From assembly GCF_018446385.1 (NCBI RefSeq), contig NC_055999.1:82661859-82725858 (forward strand): 64,000 bases of DNA. The letters run 5' to 3'. Positions 54,617 through 64,000 of the stretch are shown in pieces. Each line of letters opens with the position of its first letter. Positions within the stretch are counted from its first letter, which is position 1. The stretch comes from Zingiber officinale (taxonomy: Eukaryota > Streptophyta > Magnoliopsida > Zingiberales > Zingiberaceae). Under the pieces are notes generated by a model, which was not told where the DNA came from, ran no database searches, and saw only the letters and a list, made by a program, of their open reading frames with translations. Both the position numbers and the translations under genes were made by a program.

Positions 54617-57600
54617 AATAATTTGTTGGGTATGACATGACAATCGATTACTTATTCTTTCCAACTAGATTTAATATTTAAGTGCTCTATTTCGTTCCCC
54701 AACCATGTCAAACCGCAACCATAAGCATGCCAAAACAGTCTGTCTCTTTCAATAAAGCATCCATATGCATGTACTTAAAATTGGTAAAAGAATTAGAAGG
54801 GAGGATTCAGTTTGTTTTGTGTTAATTGAAGTATAGTTTCATTCAATGCCTGATTGAAAACATCAGTGATTATGCCTTTTCATTTCATTTATGTCAGCAT
54901 GTGATTGAATTCAATATGTAACTGCACGGCACTCTACTTTTCAAATATATAAGCATGACTTTTTGGCAAAGCTTGTGTGAAATGTGCTATTATGAATTTG
55001 CAATTTCGTAAGCATTTTTTTTTATAACATCTTGCGCCAGTTCAAGAGTTATGACTTATTTGCATTAATTTTCTGAGATTTGGTGAAGAAGTTTCAGTCC
55101 AATTTCGTAGAATTATCATGGCTAAATTATGTTCTCTACTTAACAGTTGATTCAAGAGTTCTGACTTATTATGTTAACTAGGTTTGTCCAAATGCCTTGA
55201 ATGATATCTGGTTAACTTGAAATCATGGTGATTGCAGAAATCAATGCATCTACTTTAATATGCTCTATTGAGTGCCCTTCATTCTTACGTCATTATCTTA
55301 TAGAATACAAACTGCTCAATCTATTTGAATGATTATAGCAAACTTAGAAGTGCTGCTCTGTTAAACTTTGCTCAATAAACAATTAAATTCTGTAATTCAC
55401 TATATAATACTCTTTTAATGTGTCTTCAATTGGATCATGCTATAGACTGCATCCAATTCATGGTCTGGCTTGTAGCTTGTTCTTTGTCCTTGAGGTTAAA
55501 CTCTCTCTCGATAATATATTTCTTTTTGTCTTTGACCTTGAGGCTTCCGCACACCACATTGAATGTGAGGGAATCTCCGGTCGGGGAAGAAGCCCTCTAG
55601 ATCTAGCTCGCTTACCACCTGACCAAGTAACTATTATCTCTCTATAATCTATATTCACATAAATATTTACATCTGCCTATAAATCAGCATAGGACCCAAT
55701 GCCATCACCATGATTGTACTTGCTAATTTCTACTTTGATGGTCAAACAACCTGCTATTATGTTCATTCCATAGTTGATATAAAAGGCCATACAACATTTT
55801 TTTTCAAAATAACAATCCATTGCATCACCACTGACTCATATTTATCAGCAATTGTTATCCTTCTAATCCAAAGTCCTAAACAACATTCAACAGGTCTATA
55901 ATATAATAGCCCATCATGTAGCTGAAAGGGCACAGAAAAAACAGATGCTTCACCAACTCTTGATCCAACAATCACAAACTACATGCATTTGAAGGGTGGA
56001 TTTCCCCTCCTTCCCTTGAACCATAAGAATGGATATCATTTGTTCTGTCATTTTTCTTCATGACAACCTCGTATGTTAAACCCAAAAACTACTACCAGAA
56101 TTAGCCATCTAGATGACATCTTTAACTTTTCTGCACCCGATGGGAGTAATTTTCAAGGGTTTTCCTTTGTATCCTCAGTTGGTGATGTTCTTGTTGCCAA
56201 CCTTTGATGAAAGTCACAAAAATTGTGAAAAAAGAAAAAGAAAGAGCACAATGGGGATGAACATGATGTAGAAGTAGATATAGAGGAGAGGATTGTGGCA
56301 GTAGGTGTCCATGGAGGATGCGAGGGATCTGGGAGGGACACTGTTGACTGAGGATTTGGATTAAGAAAGTAACCTACGGGTGGAACAACAAAGATGGATG
56401 AAGTAGAAGGAACCAAAGTAGAACTGGAGTCTATTCAAGTCGCATAATTGAGGTGAGGGATGATGGTGGGTGAAGAGAAAATAGGATTTGCGGGTAGTTC
56501 AATGGGGGAGGGAGGCCCCTTGTCATCCTCATCCTCTTCTAATGGGGAAATAACTAACCTATGAAAGAGTCCCCCTACTACCAAGTTGGCAGGGATTATT
56601 TCTTATCCATCAAAATAGAAAGTTTATACTTACAGCCCTTGAAATATTCTAATGTAACATCTAGGGTCGATAACTCGGGTGAGACAAAACCATATATTAT
56701 AATTAACTTCAACAAAACATAATCTAGTCAAACCAAATGAATAGCTGACAATACTCTGATATGTTGCGTCGAACAGTTAGATCCTCTTGGTCCCATGTGC
56801 TCACCTGATAGTGAAATGTGTTTAAACATAAATTTATATGCATGTAGCATACACAGTTCAGTTTGAGTAATATGTCTCCCAAGAGTCAGTTGGCATGACC
56901 TTGTGATCATTCAACTATAGCAATTTGACAATTTCACATTTCAGATCTGATTGCATGCTGATAAAACTATAGAAAAGATAAACTGAAGAGTGATAATAAA
57001 CTTACTAGAAGAATTCAACAGAAGCTTCATAATCCAAGTACAATTCAACATACTTTCCATGATCATGCATTATCGATTGAAGTCTTCATTCTTGTTTATG
57101 AATTATAGTAGCCTCTTAGGCCACCTTTTCATTTGCTAAGTTTTTCTATTTCATCTGCAGTTTTTCATAGACCTTACGAGATGCCGCTGCCACTTATTGT
57201 GAAAAAGAGAGATTCATGCTGATTTTGGATATCAATAACATATGTATGACTTAGTGACAAAGCTCACAAAGTGCATCCCCAGTTGAAGAAGCTTGACATA
57301 GTAGATGTTGGAAGATAATTCAATCATTGTATCCAATGGCTCATGGTACTTAACATGTTCCTGTAGTCTTTCTTGCCAATTAAAACTGCCTAAGACTGGT
57401 GAAATGTTGAATCTCATGCATGACTTCATTGGTAATCCTTCTTTGGCATGCTCTGTTAAGTGGATGATTCAGTTCATATGCTTCCTTTGTAAGCTTTCAT
57501 GATTAGCTGTTTTTTATAATCAATTCACCATCAGTTTGAAGGAGACAAATGTACGATGTTTTAGACTTCCCCGCTTCGCACGTAATGACATGTACTTTTG

Positions 57601-57720
57601 ATTCTTGATTCAACAAAGGAAAAGACACTATCTGCTCTGTCACAGGCATTCTGTGTAAGCAACTGATAGGCTTGCTAATGAATCTTTGTGAAATATCTCT
57701 TATAAACAATCAATATTGCT
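54617..57720. other. Intergenic spacer
   Basis: 3.1 kb with no supported gene. The first 150 bases are 3' UTR of the UPF0496 gene. A short mixed-GC piece at 55555-55625 and a low-complexity G/A-rich region at 56210-56530 (minus-strand Ser/Pro-rich frame without family signature) are unassigned. Confidence 0.45.
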
Positions 57721-57724
57721 GTGC

Positions 57725-57732
57725 TATAAAAG
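57725..57732 (+). promoter_or_regulatory. TATA box of the small DUF7722-type gene
   Basis: TATAAAAG lies 69 bases before the ATG at 57801, the right distance for a promoter with a short leader. Confidence 0.6.
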
Positions 57733-57800
57733 GGCTTCCTCGAGGAAGCTTGGAGTGTTCAGGGAGGGGCAAACAGACGGGAACAATTAGTATCGGCTCA

Positions 57801-58058
57801 ATGGACAGAGGTTTGTCCACTGCTGCAAATGGGAAAGAAAGGGTGCCACAAGCCAAGGATATCAGATCGAGCAACCGCTGCAGCTTCCACATGCCGCTGC
57901 ACTACCCACGGTACACCGGGGCTGACTATGAGTCGATGCCGGAGTGGATGCTTGACCGCCTCCTCAGCGACTATGGCATCCTTATCGATGCTGCGGTAGA
58001 CGTCGACAGCAAGAGGAGGTTTGCCATGGGCACCTTCCTCTGGCCAGCTGCCCACTGA
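57801..58058 (+). CDS. Small DUF7722-type plant protein
   Basis: 85 residues from ATG 57801 (MDRGLSTAANGKERV). The C-terminal half carries the family pattern: FHMPLHYPRYTGADYESMPE, WMLDRLLSDYGI and the ending KRRFAMGTFLWPAAH. Similar small plant proteins share 'PLHYPRY..DYE.M.EW', 'LL..YGL' and 'FAMGAFLWP'; their function is unknown. No signal peptide or membrane segment is seen. The frame remains open upstream to 57672, but this part lies over the TATA box and lacks protein character, so the internal ATG is preferred. A possible AATAAA is at 58188. Single exon as read; an upstream intron cannot be excluded. Confidence 0.72.
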   Translation: MDRGLSTAANGKERVPQAKDIRSSNRCSFHMPLHYPRYTGADYESMPEWMLDRLLSDYGILIDAAVDVDSKRRFAMGTFLWPAAH

Positions 58059-58369
58059 ATGAAGCAAGCATACTGCATACATGCCCACATATATATAGCA
58101 GCAGTTAAGGTAACTACGACATCGAAAATAAACAGGTTTTTGTAAGTTGAAGGGATCCTGATCTTGTTTGCAGTTTGTAAAGCTCCAAATAAAAATTATA
58201 GTTTTAACTCAGTTAATATTTAATCTTTAATTTTTGTTAATAAAAGTACGTAGACACTTGGAGAGAGGGATACAATATAATCTCACCCTAATATGTGCTG
58301 TTAAGGTTTTTGGTCATTCCAAATGAAATCAATGTCACAATCAAGTGTATAGGTATGGACCAGAGTTCA

Positions 58370-58605
58370 ACGGTGGTTCAACATCCGGCCAGACATCACC
58401 ACCGCACCTAGGCTGTTGCGTGTCATGAATAGGCAGTTTAGAGGCAAGAGCTGACTCACAAAGGTGAGATTCCTTGCAATCACTTGCATGGTGTACCTCC
58501 TATGGCAAGCAGCTCAAAATAGATGTGGTTGTGAGCGCGTTGTGGCCGAGTAGACCAAATGTTTGTTAAAATTCAGATTCATGTCTACCGTTTTATAGAG
58601 GCGAT
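58370..58605 (+). pseudogene. LINE ORF2 C-terminal remnant
   Basis: The plus strand reads VMNRQFRGKS, stop, LTKVRFLAITCMVYLLWQAA and QNRCGC, resembling the helix after the zinc-binding domain in plant non-LTR retrotransposons. In-frame stops and lack of upstream domains make it a dead remnant. Recognition is from a short segment only. Confidence 0.45.
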
Positions 58606-59678
58606 GAATAGCTAAAAATTTAAAAGATAAGAATTTTAACTACTTTGTAAAAATAAGGATGAGATAAAAGTTAGCACACGAGAAGTAAAAAAAAAAAATC
58701 AATGCTAATAATGATTTAACATGATTCAAATCAATAACTGAACAAGTGATTAAACTTAAAGTTTTTTATCTCTTTTATATATATTTTTTTTTTCAAACGA
58801 GAGAAGATTTCTTAGGGATCCTAGATGAAGGAACCCTAGGGGAGTTGAGTTGTCTACTCCAAATACCATTCATATATAGTCTACACTAGATATATATAAC
58901 AAACTACTCATCCTTGCTCTCTCCCCTAGCTAATTATATTCATTTTAGATGGAAGATGAAAGTTGTACGCCATTCACATTTCATCCCTCCCAAAGCTGCA
59001 GTAGAAAATAAAAGGTCTGATCACATTACTGTCAGCGTCATGTGCTCTGCAGCCAAAACCAATGCGAGCAATATTATGGCCCTAATTGCCCTCGCACATT
59101 GTTTGAAGGAAGGAGACGATGCCATCATTCTGATTTTGTGATGCTTTAAGTTTGCTCCTTTTGTTTCAGTGTCGCTGGCATAGCCCGAAGCAGAAATTCC
59201 TCCAGCCTGGCCTTCAAAGCTTCACAACTATAGGTTCACAGATACACTGATCACAATTGAAGTGTGTGTTTTCCCTATATATCTGCAATGCAGAAGAAGA
59301 CAAAGGAACTTTAATGGTGTATGTTCTTGTAATCCTTCTCCTGACACGTCTGGTGGATTCTCTCTCCAATTGACTCCTTGTCTCCATAACAGTAGACTAA
59401 ATGTCTGTGGGTCGGGGGTAGGGAGGGAGGAATCAGAGCAGGGTGCGGACAAAACACTGAACAGATCCCTTCGAGCTTCACTCTGCTACCTCCTTTCATG
59501 ACAAGAGAATAATTAATTAAAGATATAAAAGATTTATTATTATGATTTTCCTCCTCTTCCAAAAGACAAAGGAACTGAAAGTGAAGAGAAAAAATTTATA
59601 ATATTATTACATATTCCTTCCTCCTTTGTTTCCTCGATCCCTGTCTCTGTGGAACACAACACAAACAAATTAATGTGA
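58606..59678. other. Intergenic spacer
   Basis: No gene supported. The frame at 58914-59141 (75 codons) has no family signature. The region next to 59678 is probably the 3' UTR of the SOFL gene. Confidence 0.45.
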
Positions 59679-60326
59679 TCACATTAAGCATAATGTCGAG
59701 ACAGTGGTGGAGGTGGAGATATGTATTAATGGCCACTTAACTGGTGTTGTTGAGGTTGGCTTTGCCTGCAAAACTCGTCCTATGTTATGAATTGAAACAG
59801 AGAAGAGAAAGGGCTCGTAGTAGAAGGAGAGATTGAGGTGTACTTTTGATTGGGTGGTGGATAAGTCACAAGAAGAAGAGTCCAGCAATTCCTCCATGGG
59901 TCTCTTGCTCTGGTAGCAGCTAGCAAATAAGATGATTAAAAAGAGGTTAAGAGAGCGAGCAAATGTCGAAAGAGAGAGAATGCCTGCCTTGTTAGTGTTG
60001 CTGCAGAGTTGGGAACTGGCAGTGTCCTCCAGAACAGCGTGCTGAATCTGTGGTTGTTGCTCTCCTGCTGCTCCGCCCTTCTCCCCGCCGTCGTCGGTTG
60101 GAACTGGCGCAGAAAAAACGCAGCAATAGCCAGCTCCGTCAAAATGCGGCGGCCAAGAAGATGCATCGGAGACCATGGACAGGTCTTCCTCTTCCTCTTC
60201 CTCTTCCACTTCCGGTCGAAAGCAACCACCACCATGCTTGTGGGAAAGAGCACTCTGGTCATCGGAGGAGTGGACCAAGTAGATGGTCCAACCAGACTGG
60301 CAGCCGCTGCTGCATTCTGAGCTCAT
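59679..60326 (-). CDS. SOB FIVE-LIKE (SOFL) protein
   Basis: The N-terminus carries both conserved SOFL motifs: ECSSGCQSGWTIYL (SOFL-A type, residues 4-17) and EEEEDLSMVSDASSWPPHF (SOFL-B type, about 43-61), followed by the LEDTASSQL motif near residue 98. SOFL proteins are small plant regulators that raise cytokinin responses or levels; biochemical activity is unknown. The frame is open for 215 codons, but two segments look intronic. A better model is exon 1 60326-59988, exon 2 59909-59844, exon 3 59765-59679, giving 163 residues. Intron 1 would be GC-AG (AACAAG|GCAGGC ... CTACCAG) and intron 2 GT-AG (CAAAA|GTACAC ... TTTTGCAG); each is 78 nt and in frame. The acidic run is encoded by a (GAG/GAA) repeat. 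The usual Gly in DASSGPPH is Trp here. Confidence 0.78.
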   Translation of the reverse strand: MSSECSSGCQSGWTIYLVHSSDDQSALSHKHGGGCFRPEVEEEEEEEDLSMVSDASSWPPHFDGAGYCCVFSAPVPTDDGGEKGGAAGEQQPQIQHAVLEDTASSQLCSNTNKAGILSLSTFARSLNLFLIILFASCYQSKRPMEELLDSSSCDLSTTQSKVHLNLSFYYEPFLFSVSIHNIGRVLQAKPTSTTPVKWPLIHISTSTTVSTLCLM

Positions 60327-60560
60327 TTCCCTCCTCCTCCTCCTCCTCCTCCTTCTTCTCCTCTTTTTATCTATCTATCTCTCTTCCTAGCAGAAGTGTA
60401 AAAAAGAAATAAAGAGAGGTCAGTCCTCATGCACCTGCAGCCATGCTTCACGTAGACGCAGAAGCAGGGTTGTGTTCTGAGCATTGGGCGTGTTGCTGAT
60501 GATCTTGAGGAGACAAAGAGAGAGGGAGAGAGAGAGTGTGTGGGTGTTCCGCCATGGTTT
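60327..60560 (-). promoter_or_regulatory. 5' UTR/proximal promoter of the SOFL gene
   Basis: Begins with a GGA/GAA-rich tract on the coding strand (60333-60365) and a short TATC run, then GA-rich DNA (60515-60540). No clear TATA box was identified. Confidence 0.4.
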
Positions 60561-62129
60561 GTTGGCTAATTTGACGTAGCGGAACTATTGAATCCGTTTA
60601 TTTGAACAGGAAGGAATTTTAAAAACAATCTTCAACGGAATATCAGAAAACAGAGAATTGAGAGGGACACAGACAAAAGTTTCTTAACGCACATGATCCG
60701 GACACATGTTGGTGTCCGTTTGCTACTAATCCTGTTGAGAAAATGTTCAAAATAATGGGCCAGGCCAATTACAAAAAATGAGGGACTGGCTACCTACCTG
60801 CCTGCGACCATCATGTGCCTGGTCCCTTTGTTCAGGGATGACGGTGGGGAGAGCGCCCATTCAAAGCACGACGCGTCCGTTGAAAAAGTACGCAGTGCAT
60901 GAGACCCCGACTGTGCAAACGGCTCCCGCATTTAGTCGCATTGTTTGTTCACGGGCCGGGTTGCCAACGCAGTTTTGTATAAGGTTATTAGTGGGGTGAG
61001 CAAACCAATCAGATAAATCGAAATCGATTAAATTTTATTATCAAGAACGAATAAATCAATTGATGTAAAAACAATTAATTCAATCATATTGTCAAATTAA
61101 TCAAGAGAAACTATGAATCAGTCATATCATTATTGATATTGCACGGTCAGATCAGACTAACTGATTAATTCGGTTTAATATATTAATTGATGGGTGATGT
61201 TTCAGTTTAATAGATTTACGAAATTTAAATTTGTCATATTAATCGACCCATCCAAATTTTGAAATTTGATTGGTTCAATCTATTAATTCGGTTTAACTAA
61301 TTTTTTTCTCATTCCTATTTACTGGATGATGAAACTCCATACCCATCTATGTCACATATGTCACACTATAGAAATAAGGTTATAAATGAGTCAAGTAAAA
61401 TTTTATATTATTTAAATTTATTTGATAAAATAATTAAGTCAAGATAAGTCAAATTTAAATAATTCATTTTTTTATAAGTTTAGGTTTAATTTAAATTTAA
61501 TTTAAGCTTTAGATGTTACGGGCCTCTCAATTCAATCTTATTTAATTTTTTATATTTTCAATTTATTTGATTATTTAATTATTTAATTATTTAATTATTT
61601 TGATATTAAAAAGTTATTTATTCATTTTAAGAGATTATTTATATATTTAGGTTCGGGAAGATTATATATATATTCATTTAATTAATTAATATAAATAAAT
61701 TCTTAATAAGTTAAGCATCAAATTTACTCATAAACCTTTCAAAATTTGATCCATATACAACCCTAACAAAGGGATGCCAAACTTTTTTCTTATTTTTATA
61801 ACACTAATCAAGCTAGAGATCAATGGATTCGTGATCTTCCATGGAAACAGATATGAGGTTAAGTATTATTTTTAAAATATAGACAATTTATTGAAGGGTG
61901 TATTGAACTTTATCAAATACCAAAAGGTTTTATTTTAATATTTTTCAAAGGAGGTGATATGGTGATAAAGATGGACCCCTAAAAGGTAGGTCAAGGTCGG
62001 TGATCTTATTTGGAAACTGCAGAGATGGCGTGCTGGACATGATGGCTTGATGGTTGACCAGTAGAAGACTTTTTATTCCATAGAAAAGCTCCCTCTCAAT
62101 CCTGTCCACACATAGCTGAGCTACCAAAA
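60561..62129. other. Intergenic spacer with degraded repeats
   Basis: No gene supported. 60990-61330 uses 'cggtttaa' and 'aattgatt' words on both strands, like old non-autonomous elements. 61500-61700 is AT-rich with TTATTTAA runs. 61940-62129 is likely leader DNA of the minus-strand LTR element that follows. Confidence 0.4.
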
Positions 62130-63230
62130 TGTCAACGCCTCAAAACTAGGGGAGAGTCTCTGGCGAAGGCTCTCCGATATTCAAGTCAATCCAAGTCCGA
62201 ATGGATGAATGAAGAACAATAGATAATGTGCGTGCAAGAGTAAAAGTGACAGATGATCAGAGAGCGTACCTTTGCCACGGAGAGGTCTCCCCTTTTATAT
62301 AATATACCACCTCACATGACCTCCACAATCATAAGGTGGCAAAATGTGTCAGAGTTTGTTAGGTAAAGAGAAGTGTACAACCTAGACAATATGCAATAAT
62401 TATCTAAGGAATTCTTCCTTTACCTACAAGTATACCTCTTTTGTCGCTTATAGCTTCTGTTATTGCTGGGGGCGCTAAAAGGATATGCTATTATAAATGG
62501 TCTATTAATAGGAGACACGATAGTCGCTATAGAAGTTTTTAGAAATTCTCTGATACATAGTTGTTATTCTGACAGATTGTAAGGATTCTCTAATTATGCT
62601 GTCAGCTAAATATGTCCAGCCAGCCTATAAAGTCGGTCTTCTTTATGCATGTCCTCGCATTGAGATGGTTTTGTCATGTATTGAAGGTCATGTAGAAATC
62701 TATTCGGGAAATAATATGGAGCCCCAGACACACTAGAAATTCGTCAGGGAAATAATATGAGAACCCATGTGCCATGGAAATCCGTTTGAGAACCTGTATG
62801 GGCTATAGATTTGCCCGAGCTACAATATGAAGATAAGCGTCTTAGGCTCGGTTGGTATTTTGTCCATCCAGGTGTATATTGGGACTCTGGAGAAATGAAA
62901 CTATGTTTTGAGATGTTTAGTCGGTATTTTGTCCTTTTGGACATATATTGGGACTCTAGAGAAATGAACCTATATTCTGAGAGGTTCGATCGGTATTTTG
63001 TCCGTCCGGGCATATATTGGGACTCTAGAGAAATGAACCTATATTCTGAGAGGTTCGGTCGACATTTTGAGCCAAGGTGCCTTAGGCCCGGGCGGCGCTT
63101 TATCTGATCGGTATATAATAATTTATAGGTGAGATGCACTTGGCCTTCTGGCCGTATTTATAAATTTATCTTACTTTTATGCATGTTATAGATGGCCATG
63201 TAGTCATATAAGCCCATTTGGTTCTATTAT
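62130..63230 (-). repeat. LTR of a gypsy-like element, minus orientation
   Basis: Ends TGTCAACGCC on the plus strand at 62130. On the minus strand a TATA box lies at about 62306-62299 (TATATAAAAGGGG), giving U3 at higher coordinates and about 170 bases of R/U5. The U3 contains a 69-70-bp tandem repeat (62850-63070). Wording (CACGGAGAGGTCTCCCC) recalls ginger-family gypsy LTRs. The upstream limit near 63230 is uncertain and no coding part is in the window. Confidence 0.5.
62850..63075. repeat. 69-70-bp tandem repeat in LTR U3
   Basis: Three consecutive units contain TCGGTATTTTGTCC, ATATTGGGACTCT(A/G)GAGAAA and TGAGA(G/T)GTT; a fourth is cut short at 63058-63075. Units two and three are almost identical. 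Confidence 0.9.
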
Positions 63231-63239
63231 TGGACGAAT

Positions 63240-64000
63240 ATGCAAGATCGTAAATACGCTGGAAGGGGGGGGGTGAATTGTGTTTTTTGAAAATCGAGAG
63301 TTAAAAACAAAAGTTATGCAGTGGAATAAAAAAATAAAAAATAACGCTAACACAGATGATTTTACTTAGTTCAAAGCTTGTGATGGCTCCTACTCCAAGG
63401 TCGGCGATCGTCAATCGCTTTTATTGAACAATCACTATCAGTTCAAACAATTAGTTACAAATGTTGAGTATAAGAACTGAAATTAGTTATTATCGACAAA
63501 CAGAAAGGAAATTGGAATATCTCATTCTTCGAACTTCGGAGTAGTCTTTCGGTGTCGTCGGAGCCTTTTCGGAGTAGCATGCAAGAATGAAACTTATAGT
63601 AGTTTATGCTCATTCCGGGAGCCTGAAACCCCCTCCGGGCTCTTGAAACCCTCTAGGCACTTGGACCATGTTAACGTGGCTCGACCAATCGACGCACTCC
63701 AACTCAGCTCCTGGATAAATTTTCTGGTTCAGGCGCCTGGACCAAATCCGAGCACTCGGACCGCCCAAGTGCCTGCGACACCCGCTCGAGAGAGTTGGTG
63801 TAAGTGCCCGGGCTAGCTCCGGGCACCCAGACTCTCTTTTTTCAGCAGCTTCTTCCTTGTAAAAAGGGTTAATCCGGGCAACAAAAAAAATGTGTATCCT
63901 GTAAAATAGAGTTAGCATAATATTAATAAAATAGGAGTAGTAATTAGTTCTTGTCTCCCTAAGACCAAAATCTAGTCAAGGTCTCAATTTAAGTTTCCGA
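63240..64000 (-). repeat. Copia-like LTR, minus orientation, running off the window
   Basis: Contains the features of ginger-family copia LTRs as remembered: a poly-G (GGGGGGGGG, 63266-63274) followed by TGAATTGTG, 'ctcctactccaaggtcggcgat' in the leader part, and a GC-rich stretch (63600-63830) with repeated 'gggc.cc.ga' words such as GCTCCGGGCACCC. No coding sequence. The other end lies beyond 64000. Confidence 0.5.

Noticed and set aside
56153-56416. Ser/Pro-rich 87-codon frame
   Set aside because: Low-complexity with a Phe run; no conserved motif, no supporting neighbours.
62744-63139. 131-codon repetitive protein
   Set aside because: Produced by a 69-bp LTR repeat that happens to be a multiple of three; no start context or family match.

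Overview
This is nuclear DNA from a flowering plant, most likely a monocot of the ginger family (Zingiberaceae). The evidence is intron-bearing plant genes, pentatricopeptide-repeat and plastid proteins, and a very high load of nested LTR retrotransposons. Several of the LTRs match, from memory, types typical of ginger-family genomes. The family assignment is an inference; no bacterial, viral or organellar gene organisation is present.

Six genes look intact. A 925-residue P-class PPR protein lies at 9.65-12.43 kb (+). A three-exon OEP24-type chloroplast outer-envelope pore protein lies at 23.14-25.72 kb (+). A single-exon plastid geranylgeranyl diphosphate synthase lies at 29.49-30.62 kb (-). 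A UPF0496/DUF677 membrane protein lies at 53.40-54.62 kb (+). A small DUF7722-type protein lies at 57.80-58.06 kb (+). A SOB FIVE-LIKE (SOFL) protein lies at 59.68-60.33 kb (-). They are not an operon; each is an independent gene separated by repeats. Three (PPR, OEP24, GGPPS) are predicted to act in or on organelles.

The rest is mobile DNA and decayed gene pieces. 1-3.5 kb holds a Ty3/gypsy-like tail and LTR. 3.5-8.44 kb holds a truncated minus-strand Ty1/copia element with its LTR, primer-binding site and a broken gag-pol. 14.1-19.6 kb is a GA-rich repeat element interrupted by a 4.17 kb hAT transposon with a perfect 8-bp target duplication. 20.0-20.2 kb is a SINE with a perfect 16-bp target duplication. 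33.6-39.1 kb is a cluster of about five full and two partial long-palindrome (fold-back) elements, interleaved with fragments of a coiled-coil gene and a P4-ATPase flippase gene. 42.6-51.5 kb is a copia element whose LTR is split by a second LTR element that carries gag but no recognisable pol. 62.1-64 kb holds two further LTRs.

The most unusual structures are four. The first is the fold-back cluster with its captured gene pieces. The second is a pair of 159-bp multi-hairpin elements (24.35 and 40.61 kb) sharing ends and length but not interior. The third is the ATCGAT palindrome field plus minisatellites inside the inner LTR. The fourth is the gag-only retroelement. No computation or database search was run; family names come from motif recognition by eye.
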